Positions 1 to 16,310 of a DNA stretch of 27,500 nt are shown piece after piece. Both the position numbers and the translations under genes were made by a program. The stretch covers positions 610,001 to 637,500 of the forward strand of contig JACVTC010000016.1 of the NCBI GenBank assembly GCA_016946835.1, in the 5' to 3' direction. The stretch comes from Neocallimastix lanati (nom. inval.). Taxonomy: Eukaryota > Neocallimastigomycota > Neocallimastigomycetes > Neocallimastigales > Neocallimastigaceae. The first letter of the stretch is position 1. Each line of letters begins with the position of its first letter. Below the pieces are notes generated by a model. It saw nothing but the letters and a program-made list of their open reading frames with translations, searched no databases and had not been told where the DNA came from.

Positions 1-83
1 AATTTCAATATTGTTTGAATTAAAAACTTACAACATGAACAATCTTAATTTTTTTTTTTTTTTTTTATTCAACCCTAAAAATT

Positions 84-273
84 ATGGGTTTCTTTTATTT
101 GTATAATTAATTAATGCTTGAATCTTTTCATTACTTCTATTTTTTTATATACAATAATAGATTCCATTATATTCATCATCTTTTTTTTTTTTAATAGTTT
201 AAATATACTTTAATTCTGAAGATTTAAGCCATGAAATAATTTGTTCATGTTGATGTTCAACTTTTTCAGGCTT
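84..273 (-). pseudogene. Coding-like fragments downstream of the ankyrin-protease gene
   Basis: Two short minus-strand stretches still read like protein. The stretch at 273-203 reads KPEKVEHQHEQIISWLKSSE. The stretch at 181-84 reads NGIYYCI, a stop, then KNRSNEKIQALINYTNK, which looks like another ankyrin-type repeat. They lie just beyond the protease stop and are probably the decayed 3' end of the same gene or a neighbouring relative. Reading frames and boundaries are uncertain. Confidence 0.35.
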
Positions 274-276
274 TAA

Positions 277-336
277 TTATTTAAGCTAATAATGAATAAT
301 ACTTTAATTAAAGTATTATTTAAGCTAATAATGAAT
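277..336. repeat. 21-bp direct repeat enclosing a perfect 20-bp palindrome
   Basis: TTATTTAAGCTAATAATGAA(T) occurs at 277-297 and again at 316-336, 39 bp apart. The bases between them (298-317) form a perfect 20-base palindrome, AATACTTTAATTAAAGTATT. It lies inside the decayed end of the ankyrin-protease gene and probably arose as a local tandem duplication. Confidence 0.8.
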
Positions 337-392
337 GAATCTTTATCTTTTATTAAATTATTTTTAAATATATTATTACTTTTAAAATAGTA

Positions 393-1232
393 TTAATTAA
401 TTTTAATTGAATCGTTTTTTTTAAAATAATCTGAATTGAGAACATGATTATTTGTTATTAACCCATATAATGGCTTTTGTTCAGACGGTATTGATAGTTT
501 AATAAAAAAGCATGTTCCTCCAGTTTTAGGTCCTGTTTTAACAAAACAAATGGAATATTTTGAAATATCTAATAATTTATCATATGTATTTATTGAAATA
601 TAATTCAATAATATTGAATTTAAATTTTGAAGCTTTAATGATAAAACTTCTCTTCCATCAATAATACATTGATTTATATATTTTGATTTATATCTATAAA
701 TGATATATTTAGAAATAATTAGATATTGATTTTAATATTAATTAAATAAATTAATAATCTTTATTTTTAACTAATTATTTTCAATTACCTTTTAGATATT
801 AAATCATTATCAGAAGATTCTTCAAAACTAATAATATATTCTAAATTGCTTTTATTTTCATTATCAGAATTATTTCTATTTTGAGATTCCACATCATTTT
901 CCTTATCTTAATTATTACTATTTTGAGATTTAAAATCACTTTTATTATCATTATTATAAATATCTTGAGATTCCAACTCATTTTCACTGTGATTATAAAT
1001 AATTTTCATTTTACTATCATTACTATTTTCATTTTTTTTAGATTTTATAATCATTTTATTAGTACTATTTTTATTATTTAATTTAAAAGATTCTTCTTTA
1101 TTATTTTCTATTGCTTCTAATTTATCTTTGTAAAACATGTATATTATATTAATAATAAAATTTAAAAAACAAATTAGTTAAAATTTATAAAAATACATAT
1201 ATGTATAAAAACATGAATTAATAATTTATTTA

Positions 1233-1265
<33 letters not shown>

Positions 1266-3389
1266 GAAAAAAAAATAATAACAATAATAATAATTTATTG
1301 AAATAGTATATATATATAGATATTTAAATTTACTATAATATATGATATATGATGAAGAATTAATATTAAATTTATATATACAATTTATATATATATTTAT
1401 AAATAATATTATGATTACCTTTAATGTTTTCGAATAATTTGAATTGAATTATATTATTAATATTTTGTATATCAAAACTATTATTTATAATGAATGTATC
1501 ACATTTTTTTTATTATCTTCATTAATATTCAATTTAATTCCAATATTTTTTGCATAATCCAAAATTAATTTTACAGAATCAATATTATTTTTATTAATTC
1601 CCAAAATTAATGAATTTAAATTTTCTTTACAACTATCATTAATATTTAATAAAATATCATGATCTTTAGAATATTCCATAATTAATTTAATCATCTCAGT
1701 ATTATTAAAATAAACAGCCCACAGAAGTGGATATTCCGCATACGTATATTCTTTACTAGTAATATCTAATAAAATATCTTTTTTACTTTGTTTAGAATAA
1801 TTAATCAATTCACATGCAATTTCAATATTATTTTTATACGTAGCCACTAAAAACGAATATAGTCCATCTTTAGATTTTTCATTCAATTTCAAAATAATAC
1901 CTTTTTTATTAGTATAACCCATCAATAATTGAACCATTTCAATATTATTTTGATAAATAGCATATAACAATGGATAAATTCCATATTTATTTTCTTTATT
2001 CAATTCCAAATTAATATTATTTTTATTTGCATAATCCATTAGTAATTGAACTATTTCTATATTATTTGCATTAATAGACCATAATAATGGATAAATTCCA
2101 TTTTCTTTTTCTTTTTCATTCAATATCAAAATATTGTTTTCATTAGCATAATCAAACAATTTTTGAACTATTTCAATATTATTTTTATCAATAGCTCTTA
2201 ATAATGGATAAATTCCCTTTTTTCTTTTTCATTCAATTCTAAAATAATATCATTTTTATTAGCATAATCAATCAAAATTTGAATCATTTTAATATTATTA
2301 TTATAAGTACATAATAATAATGGATAATATCTATATTCATTTTCTTTTTTATTCAATTCCAAAATAATATCTTTTTCATTAGCATAATCAATCAATTTTT
2401 GAACCATTTCAATATTATTTCTTTCAATAGCACATAATAATGGATAAATTCCTTGATTATTTTTTTCATTCAATTTTAAAATAATATCTTTTTCTTCAGA
2501 ATAATCAATTAATTTTTGAACCATTTTAATATTATTATTATAAATGCCCAATAATAATGGATAATATTCATATTTATTTTCTTTTTTATTCAATTCTAAT
2601 ACGATATTATTTTTATTTGAATAATCCATTAATAATTGAACTATTTCAATATTTTTATTAAATATAGCAAATAGTAATGGATATAATCCATCTGTATCTC
2701 TTTCATTCAATTTCAAAATAATATTAGTTTTATTAGCATAATCAATCAATTTTTGAACTATTTCAATATTATTTTTTTCAATAGTATATAGTAATGGATA
2801 TTCTCTTTCTTTATTTTTTTCATTCAATTCCAAAGTAATATTTTGTCCTTCAGCTTAATCAATTATTTTTTGAACCATTTTAATATTATTATTATAAATG
2901 CCCAATAATAATGGATAATATTCATATTTATTTTCTTTTTTATTCAATTCTAATACGATATTATTTTTATTTGCATAATCCATTAATAATTGAACTATTT
3001 CATTATTATTTTCTTTAATAACCCATATCAGTGAATAATTTCCATCTATATCTTTTTCATTCAATTCCAATATAATATTATTTTTATTAGCATATTCAAT
3101 TAGGTATTGAACTTGATCATTATTATTATTCTTTTTAATAGCTATTAATAATGAATAAACACCATTATGCGTCATTATCCTTTTGTAAATCCATATAAAT
3201 GTAAAAATTGCTTTATTTTTTACTATATTAAATTCAATAAAAATTTTTTTAAAAAAAATAATGATAATCTTTACTTGAATCTACTAAATTAAAAATCCAT
3301 CTATTATCAAAGTTTTTAACGTATCTTATTTCATCTAAATTAAAATATGTTTCTATTGATAAAAATTTTTTAATTACTCTTTTTTTCAT
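393..3389 (-). pseudogene. Ankyrin-repeat protein with trypsin-like protease domain, broken, 4 exons
   Basis: Proposed exons on the minus strand are 3389-3275, 3222-1419, 1116-789 and 693-393. The three introns (52, 302 and 95 bp) begin GTAAAG, GTAATC and GTAATT, end in TAG, and keep the frame. Exon 1 starts at ATG 3389 (MKKRVIKKFLS...). Exon 2 encodes about 14 ankyrin-like repeats of 38-40 residues with the core GIYPLLxAIxxNNIEIVQ-LIDYANK. Exon 3 is an Asn/Glu/Ser-rich linker. Exon 4 carries SICFVK..GGTCFFIKL and LITNNHVLN, which resembles the beta-barrel and catalytic His region of trypsin-like peptidases; the Asp and Ser regions are absent. Breaks: stop TAA 2855-2857 inside a repeat, a frameshift near 2220 in an A-run, a frameshift near 1510 in an A-run, stop TAA 908-910 in the linker, and stop TAA 393 just after the His motif. 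Ankyrin repeats normally mediate protein binding; the substrate is unknown. I am sure of the ankyrin part and less sure of the protease assignment and the exact introns. Confidence 0.75.
2512..3002. repeat. Near-identical 137-bp direct repeats within the ankyrin array
   Basis: Bases 2512-2648 and 2866-3002 match over 137 bp with one mismatch seen (GAATAATCC against GCATAATCC). The spacing is 354 bp, or 118 codons, which equals three ankyrin repeats. Other repeats in the array are much more divergent at the DNA level, so this copy is recent: a three-repeat internal duplication or gene conversion. Confidence 0.85.
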
Positions 3390-6202
3390 AATTTTTTTTT
3401 TTAAAAATTTTATTGAATCTAAGATAATATAATATAAAAAAAAAAAAAAGTTTTTAAAATATAAACATAATCAATATTATGAAAATTTCGGCGTTCATAT
3501 TTTATATTTAATTTTATGATTTATATTTTTATAATGAGATAATGTTATTTTATTATGCTTTCAATATATAAAATAAAATAAAATAAAATAACATAAAAAT
3601 TAAATAAATAAAAAATATTAACATAAAATTATTTTATATTCTTTTTAATAATTATATTAATTTTTTTTTTTTTTTTTTTTTTTTAAAATGAATTAAAAAT
3701 TATTACTATATTAATTCATATTATAAAAAACTAATTTAAAAAAAAAAAAATTTGCTTTTCTATTTAATTACTTATAATAATTTTTAATTTTATATTATAT
3801 TTTATAAGTGTTATTTTTTGTTTTAAAATTTATCATATAAATTTTTTTAATATTCTAATTCAATTTATATATTTCCTAATATTTTCCTTTATTTTTTTTA
3901 ATACTTAACATATATAAATATATATTTTCATTTCTTATTTAATACCATAAATCATATAAATTTTAAATTTTAAATTTTAATATTTTTTTTTTTTTTTTTT
4001 TTTTTGCTTTAAGTATTAAATATTATTTATTTAAAATATAATTAAAAGAAGAAATTAAAATAAACAATAGCAACAAAAATTTGAAATTTTAAATATATAT
4101 ATATTCTTTTCTATATAATATAAAAGGTATAATAATATTTAATTGTTATACATAATATGAAAATATTATTAAAATATATATTTTTTTTAATAAATACTAA
4201 TTTTAACAGATTTATAAAAAAAAAAAAAAAAGTTATTAATATTTAATATTTAACTTTAGCTTTTAATTTAATCATTATCTCCATTTTTTTATTTTTTTAT
4301 TTTAAAAAAATATTATTTCATATATAAATTTTATTTCATATATAAACTTGTTATAATATCATTCTCATAAAATATATTTATTAATATTATATATATATAT
4401 ATAATTTAATTTTTTATTATACATGGGAATGAATACTATTTTTTTTTTTTTTAAATTTTGCCTTTTTTTTTTATTATTATTTATTTCTTAATCAAAAAAC
4501 GATGCTATTTAATAATAATAATAATTATAATAAATTTAGATTACAGTTTTTATAGTTAATTTATAAAAAAGAAATAATAATAATAATTTATAACTTATAA
4601 TTAATAATATAATAATCATAAAAAATTTTTTAAAAAAAGGTTAAAACTAAATGTTAAAATAAATAAAAAAAAAAAAAAAAAAAATAAAAGTACATTAAAA
4701 TATATATTTTTTGAATATATTAATCCAGAATGTTATTTTAATTTGATATCATTTTTTTCATTTTTAACATTTTTAATGTTAATAGAAAATTCAATTTAAT
4801 ATTCTTTTATTTTTTTTATTACTAATTAAAAATTAAAACTTATCTATAAAATATAATAAAACGTATATTAATATGAATTATGAAAAAGTCTCTTATAAAA
4901 TGGATAAAGCAATGTAGAATAAATCAAATAACCAAGTAAACGAAAAAAAATATTTATGATAGAAATAAAAAAAAAACATTTATTTAAAATGAAAATACTA
5001 ATATATATTACGTTTATTTAATACAAAACATTAGTATTTATAATTAACATTTGAATAATTATTATACCTTTTTTTTTTCTTAATAGTTATTACATATATA
5101 TGAATAATTTATATTAAAACTATTAAAGCATTTAATATTTGATTATAAATAAAAAATTAAGTATAATTATAATTTATAATATATTAATATTTATTAGTAT
5201 GAATATATAATGAAATAAAAAAGAAAAAATAAAAATAAAAGAAAATATTAAATAAATAAAATAAAAAAAAAAAAAAAAAAACAAATTATATTTTCTTGTA
5301 TTATCAAATATATATTTCATCTATTTATTTATTCAATATATATATTAATTTGTTATTAATAAATACTAATTTGTAAGAATGATAATATAATATATATTAA
5401 AGTTTTGTTTTTTATATAATTATTTAATTAGTTATTAATAAATAATTAATCCTCACTTATTATTAGTATTATTTTTATATATAATTATATATCTTTTTTT
5501 TTATTATTTTCTATTTATTACTAATAAATTTTTGTAGAGATGTAATTTTATGTTTTTATTATTTTTTAACATTTATAAGAAAAAAAAATATATACTTAAA
5601 TAATTAAAATTAAAGTTTTCGAAATTTTCTTTTTTTAAATAAATTAAATAAAATTACAACTGATTATATATATTTAGAAATTTTAATAATAAAAATAATA
5701 ATACTTCTTAATTAGTAAAAAAAAAAAAATTTTAAAAAATAATTAAAAAAAATAACCACATATATATACTTATATATATATAATTCTTATTTAATTATAT
5801 AAAAATAAAGATATAATTATTTTAAAATAAAAATGTTAAATTATTTTTATTTTTAATTATTAAATTATTTTTTTTTTTTTTATTTTATATTAATTGAATT
5901 GTATTTATTATTAATTATCAATGTTAATTTGTAATGGTAGAATCTAAAATTAATAATGAAAATTGATAAGTTTTAAAGTTTTAACAGTACTGATAGTTTT
6001 TCTCTCATAATTGCAAAAGTTAATGATAAATTAACGTATAATCAAAAAAAAAAAAAATATTCTAAAATTTTTTTAATGTATATTTTCATTTGCAATAAAA
6101 AAAAAAATAATTAATATTAATCATTAAATAAAAAGAAAAAATATTAAAAAAAAAATTAATAATAAAAAAAAAAATATTAAAAAAAAATATTAAAAATAAA
6201 TA

Positions 6203-6233
<31 letters not shown>

Positions 6234-7639
6234 AAAGATATATATATATTATATAGAAAGCTAATATAAAGAAGTTATTTAATAATAAAAAAAAAGACAT
6301 ATATAAGTAATATATACATATTTTTGAAAAAAAAATAAATTTAATAATAATTTCTTCTTTTTTTTTTTTTTTTTAATAATAATAATATAATAAAAAAAAA
6401 GAACAAGAAGTAATAAATTCTTCCTCAATTAATTAAATTGTTTATAATATTAAATAATAAAGAAAAGAAAAAGATATACAATATCATAAAATATTTAAAT
6501 ACAAAAATTAAATATATCATAAAATTGTTGATATAATTTTTTTTGGAAATAATATTAAATATTAAATTAAAATAAAAAAATTATTAAATATATATATATA
6601 AAATAAATAAAAAAAAGTCATATTGGAAATGATAAAAAAATATATCTGTAGAATATATATTAAAAATGAATATAAGATATGAAAATAAGATATTTCTATG
6701 ATTAATACTTTAATAAAAATAATAAAAAACAAAAAATATAATTATAATTATAATTATATATATATATATATATGAATAATATAATAAGAATAAAAAAAAA
6801 AATAATAATATATATATTTATATTAACATAAAGAATACATTGTATATAATATTTATTTACAATCTATGTTGTATCAAATATAATATTAATCATATCTTTT
6901 CCTTTTCTTTTTTTCTTTTTATTATCATTTACCATATATAATATATAAATATATTAATTATACCATCTATTTTATTTTATAATACATATCTTTTAACGTA
7001 TTATAAACTATGCTCTGATCCTGTTAATTACTAATATATAAATAAATAATACTAATAATTCTCAAACTTACTTTTAAATCCAAAAAAAAAAAAAAAAAAA
7101 AAAAATGTTATATAATTAATAATATAAACTCATGATAATTAAAATAATGAAACAAAAAATATAATATTACAATAAACAAATGAATAATTAAAATATTATC
7201 AAAATTTTATAATAAAATCATTTGCTTTTATAGAAAAATAAATAATAATAAATAAAAAAAAAAGGTAAAATAAAATATATATATATATATACTTATTAAA
7301 CTTTTTTATTTCATTTTCCTATTTTCGTATTTTCATTTTTTTTTTTTTTTTATATGTACTTTTTTTTATTATTTTTCTAAAAATATTTATTAATCATTAG
7401 ATATTTATATTTTTTTTATTATTATTTATTTATTTTTTACTTTTTATTATTATTATTATTATTTTTATCAATCTATACCTATATTAAAGTTTTTGTATAA
7501 TTATATTGTAATATACATGTTTACAAAAATTATTTTTATTTTAAATTTTTTTTTTTAAATTTTAATATTAATTTTTTTATTTTTTTTATTTTATAATTTT
7601 TTATTTATTTTTTTTTGTTAAATCACTTTTATATAAGGA
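3390..7639. other. Gene-free A+T-rich intergenic region
   Basis: About 4.2 kb is made almost wholly of A and T, with many poly-A/T runs of 10-20 bases, TA dinucleotide tracts (for example near 6208-6230 and 6755-6772) and TTA/TAA trinucleotide runs. I find no open reading frame with protein-like composition on either strand and no RNA gene. The right end should hold the promoter and 5' leader of the kinase gene, but no specific element can be named. Confidence 0.6.
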
Positions 7640-12627
<4,988 letters not shown>

Positions 12628-12725
12628 TTTATCAGAAAAAAAAATAAATAAAATATTAAATAAATTAATAAAAAAATTTTCAAATCAAAATTAAATTATA
12701 TATCAAATATAACACTTTTCTATTT

Positions 12726-12772
<47 letters not shown>

Positions 12773-13063
12773 TATAAAAAAAGTATTATGAACTATTAAG
12801 TATAAAATATATATATATCAATAATAATATTAATATTAATAATATAGTAATAGAAAATAAATAATTAAAGAATAATATATTTTTTTAGAGAATATACTAT
12901 AAAAAATTAAAAAAAAGTTTTGTTTATTAATAACTTTTTTTTTATTTCATTCTTAAAAATTTTCTTCTTTCATCTATATTAATTATTTATTTTGATAATT
13001 ATTTTCGACTATATATATATATATATATCTTTAACTATCCGTATTTTATTTTATTATATTTTT

Positions 13064-13094
<31 letters not shown>

Positions 13095-13350
13095 TTATAT
13101 TACTTGTTCAAAATATTTTTTATATTTATTTAAAATTATTTTTTTTTATTTTCTTAATATATTAAATAAATATTAAATAAAATAAAATAAAATAAAAATA
13201 TATAAAGTAATAATAATAAAAAAAATATTTAATATATATATATATATATATATATCAATATCATTTTATTAACTTTTATTAAAATTTATATAATTTATAT
13301 TAATTATTTTATCTCTCTATATATATTTCCTTTAAAATGAAGTTGATTCT
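12628..13350. other. Intergenic A+T-rich region with TA dinucleotide tracts
   Basis: This follows the kinase stop codon. It holds a long TA tract (about 12728-12767), a second TA tract near 13010-13028, a third near 13234-13254, and a poly-A run near 13069-13094. I see no coding region or RNA gene. The kinase polyadenylation site is presumably in the first few hundred bases, but AATAAA-like strings are too common here to choose one. Confidence 0.5.
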
Positions 13351-13370
13351 CTTTGTTTTTTTTTTTTTTT

Positions 13371-13512
13371 TTAAATAATTTTAATAATTAATCAATAAAC
13401 CAATGGAAGTGTATTCTCTTTCTATTCTAAGAATTTTTTTTTTTTTTAAATAATTTTAATTATTAATCAATAAACCAATGGAATTGTATTCTCTTTCTAT
13501 TCTAAGAATTTT
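13371..13512. repeat. Two-copy tandem repeat, 75-bp period
   Basis: Copy one (13371-13437) and copy two (13446-13512) both contain TTAATCAATAAACCAATGGA followed by TGTATTCTCTTTCTATTCTA, with only scattered differences. Poly-T runs sit before, between and after the copies. A recent tandem duplication, probably by slippage or unequal crossing-over between the poly-T runs. Confidence 0.85.
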
Positions 13513-13609
13513 TTTTTTAGTTTTTGTGCTAATGAGATGATTCAATTTTTTTTTTTTTAAGAAAAAAATGGGAAAATTCATCTTGTACTTAAATTCATTT
13601 AGTTAATAA

Positions 13610-14260
13610 TATTTTAACACTGTCTCATTATACTTTAAGACAAAAAAGTCACCAAGATTAAGAGAATATAAATATAAGGATGAACACCTTACCGAAATTA
13701 GAAAATTTTAATTACAAAATGACTTCTATACATGATTACAGGCGATTAGATTTTCCTCTTTCAATGAATGTACGATTGCTCAAGTAAGATGTTATAAAAA
13801 ATGGTAAAACTGGAATTGTATTATTTCAGTTGTACCATTTGGAAATAATAAAAAATTTTTTTATTATTTCCAAATATTGTCCAATATCAAATAGTAATGT
13901 AAATACTGTTATCACAGATATAAATAATGTCGAATCAAGTACAGATTCTGATAGTAATAACGAGGTACATAATATTAATAATAATAATAGAAATAATATT
14001 GTTAATAATAGCAATAGTATTGATAATGAAAATAGGAATTAAAATATTAGTGATAATGAAAATAACCGTATCGTTATTAATAATATAGTGAATAAGTCAA
14101 TTAGTGAAAATATATATATGACGTGGTTCGAATTATATAACTTCCTTCTTGATGGAAATGATGCAGATATTATTGATTTAAATTATAAAAAAGAATTGGA
14201 TGTTTTATTTTATAACCAAATCATTTCTAGTGATTATTATAAAAAGCCATTCATGTAATT
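13610..14260 (+). pseudogene. Unrecognised decayed coding region
   Basis: The composition is richer and more protein-like than the flanks. The first frame (13616 on) reads NTVSLYFKTKKSPRLREYKY, then continues through stops at 13709-13711 (TAA), 13733-13735 (TGA) and 13805-13807 (TAA), ending about VVPFGN. A second frame (13830-14260) gives an Asn/Ser-rich stretch with one stop at 14040-14042, then MTWFELYNFLLDGNDADIID and a final stop after KKPFM. The two frames meet at a 39-base palindrome. I do not recognise the family. It could be a broken host gene or part of a mobile element; no diagnostic motif is visible. Confidence 0.4.
13837..13875. repeat. Perfect 39-base palindrome with a 1-base centre
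   Basis: ATTTGGAAATAATAAAAAA is followed by a single T and then its exact reverse complement. It sits where the two reading frames of the decayed region meet, and could form a strong hairpin in single-stranded DNA or RNA. Confidence 0.9.
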
Positions 14261-14624
14261 AATAAATAAATAAATAAAGTTTAAAGTTCGCAATTATTGA
14301 GGATGTAAAAAAAAAAAAAATTGAAATTTATATATTTTATATTATACTTCTATAAAATTATATTAATAAATTAATATAATTATTAATATTAATTTAAAAT
14401 ATACATTTTTATACATTTCTATATCTATTAATTTCATTATAATATTTATTAAAAAATTAAGCTTTGATGAAATTTTTAAGGAAATAATTTCTTATATAAA
14501 AATTTAAAAATGCTATGTACCGTATATTATTAATAATATCGAAATGGTTAGTTTAATTATTTATTATATTTAATTATATAGTTGTAACTGTTAAACAAGC
14601 TGTTGCGTATATCTATATCAATGT
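14261..14624. other. Intergenic A+T-rich stretch, nothing recognised
   Basis: Low-complexity DNA between the decayed coding region and the first minisatellite block. I see no coding potential or structured RNA here. Confidence 0.5.
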
Positions 14625-14945
14625 AAGAAAATGATTATTATGAAATATATATATATATATATTAGTATAAACACTTGAAAAATGAATAAATCATTGAAAA
14701 TGGATATAAAAAATGAATAAATCATTGAAAATGGATATAAAAAATGAATAAATCATTAAAAATGGATATAAAAAATGAATAAATAAATCATTAATTTTAA
14801 TTTTAATTATTGATTATGGTTATAATAATTATTGGATATTATATTTTTATTTTTAATAAAAATAAAAAAATTCATATTACATTAAAGTTACACAAATATT
14901 TAAGAAAATTTAAATATAAATATATAAATAAATTAATATGCTTAT
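14625..14945. repeat. Direct-repeat block, copy 1, with 31-bp minisatellite (4 units)
   Basis: The block starts with AAGAAAATGATTATTATGAA and a TA tract. Four units of period 31 follow, starting at 14681, 14712, 14743 and 14774 (core AATGAATAAATCATTGAAAA plus TGGATATAAA). It ends in a unique segment with TATAATAATTATTGGATATT, AAAGTTACACAAA and AAGAAAATTTAAATATAA. The same order of parts recurs at 15713-16078. Confidence 0.85.
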
Positions 14946-14952
14946 CACAATG

Positions 14953-14997
<45 letters not shown>

Positions 14998-15042
14998 AAA
15001 AAAAAAATTTTTTTTTTGTCTTTTTTTTTTTTGCCCTTTTTT
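14953..15042. repeat. Long poly-A tract leading into a poly-A/poly-T hairpin
   Basis: Forty-one A (14953-14993) are followed by GGC and 11 A, then T-rich sequence ending in 12 T, GCCC and T6. The GGC-A11 and T11-GCC arms are complementary, so this could fold into a hairpin. The length of the runs is likely to be imprecise in any assembly. Confidence 0.7.
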
Positions 15043-15121
15043 ATAAGTGTTATAACGTAATTAATAATATTTATTATAAATAATATTTTATATTCCTCAG
15101 AAAAAAAAATAAAAAAAGTTT

Positions 15122-15411
15122 AAAATATTTTAATAAAATTAGAAAAAAAATATAAATGTTCAAAATATTTAATAAAATTAGAAATTTATTATTTTAAGGA
15201 TTTATTTTAATAAAATTAGAAATTTATTATTTAGGATTTATTTTAATAAAATTAGAAATTTATTATTTAGAAAAAAAATATAAATGTTCAAAATATTTAA
15301 TAAAATTAGAAATTTATTATTTTAAGGATTTATTTTAATAAAATTAGAAATTTATTATTTAGGATTTATTTTAATAAAATTAGAAATTTATTATTTTAAG
15401 GATTTATTAAT
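15122..15411. repeat. Higher-order tandem repeat (about 36-38 bp units, 128-bp super-period)
   Basis: A unit containing TTTAATAAAATTAGAAATTT and ATTATTTAGGATTTA recurs about seven times. A variant interruption, AGAAAAAAAATATAAATGTT followed by CAAAATATTT, occurs at 15141 and again at 15269. The 128-bp spacing shows that a block of several units was itself duplicated. Confidence 0.8.
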
Positions 15412-15712
15412 AATTATATGATAATACGTTTTGTATTAATATATTATAAATATATTTATAATATTTTATAAATGAGTGGAAACGAAGTATTTTTATAATT
15501 TGTTATACTTTTTATTGGATTTAGTCATATATTAACAAAGTTATTCATTTCATTAGTAAATTTATTCATTTCAATAGTATATTCATTTATTCCATTGGAA
15601 AATTTATTAATACTGAAATTATTAATATTCTTTAACTAATTCATAAAAAATTAAGATATTCATCAAAAAATTTTTTCTTTATTTATATATCTATTTCTAT
15701 ATTAAATTTATA

Positions 15713-16078
15713 AAGAAAATGATTATTATGAAAAATATATATATTAGTATAAACACTTCAAAAATGAATAAATCATTGAAAATGAATATAAAAAATGAAT
15801 AAATCATTGAAAATGGATATAAAAATGAATAAATCATTGAAAATGGATATAAAAAGTGAATAAATCATTGAAAATGGATATAAAAAATAAATAAATCATT
15901 GAAAATGGATATAAAAAATGAATAAATAAATCATCAATTTTAATTATTGATTATAGTTATAATAATTATTGGATATTGTATATTTATTTTTAATATAAAT
16001 AAAAAATTCATATTAAATAAAAGTTACACAAAATATTTAAGAAAATTTAAATATAATATAAAATATATAAAATAAATA
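15713..16078. repeat. Direct-repeat block, copy 2, with 31-bp minisatellite (6 units)
   Basis: This has the same order of parts as 14625-14945: the AAGAAAATGATTATTATGAA lead, a TA tract, 31-bp units, then the same AT-rich tail with AAAGTTACACAAA. Units start near 15763, 15794, 15824, 15855, 15886 and 15917, so this copy has six against four in the first. The blocks lie about 1.09 kb apart in the same orientation. Confidence 0.85.
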
Positions 16079-16310
16079 AATATTTTTTTTTTTTTTTTGT
16101 TTCATGTTCATTTTTATTTATATTAACTTACTAAATTATTAATATTTCTATATATTATTATCATTTATTATTTTAAATTCATATTTATTTTATTATTAAT
16201 TTATATTTTTTTATGTCTTTTTCTATGATTATCACAATATAAATAAAAAAAAAAAAAAAAAAAAGTCAAAATTTTAATAACTTTCTTAATAAACAAATTT
16301 AAACTTAGAC

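Noticed and set aside
3390-7639. Possible RNA genes in the long intergenic gap
   Set aside because: I found no cloverleaf, no conserved box pair and no G+C-richer island; nothing stands out from the A+T background.
15540-15640. Minus-strand heptad-like peptide (INKFSNGINEYTIEMNKFTN)
   Set aside because: About 34 codons with no start, no extension and a period expected from the local AATGAATAAA repeats; not supported as a gene.
14678-15930. Possible CRISPR array
   Set aside because: The 31-bp units are contiguous with no unique spacers, and the genome is eukaryotic; this is a minisatellite.
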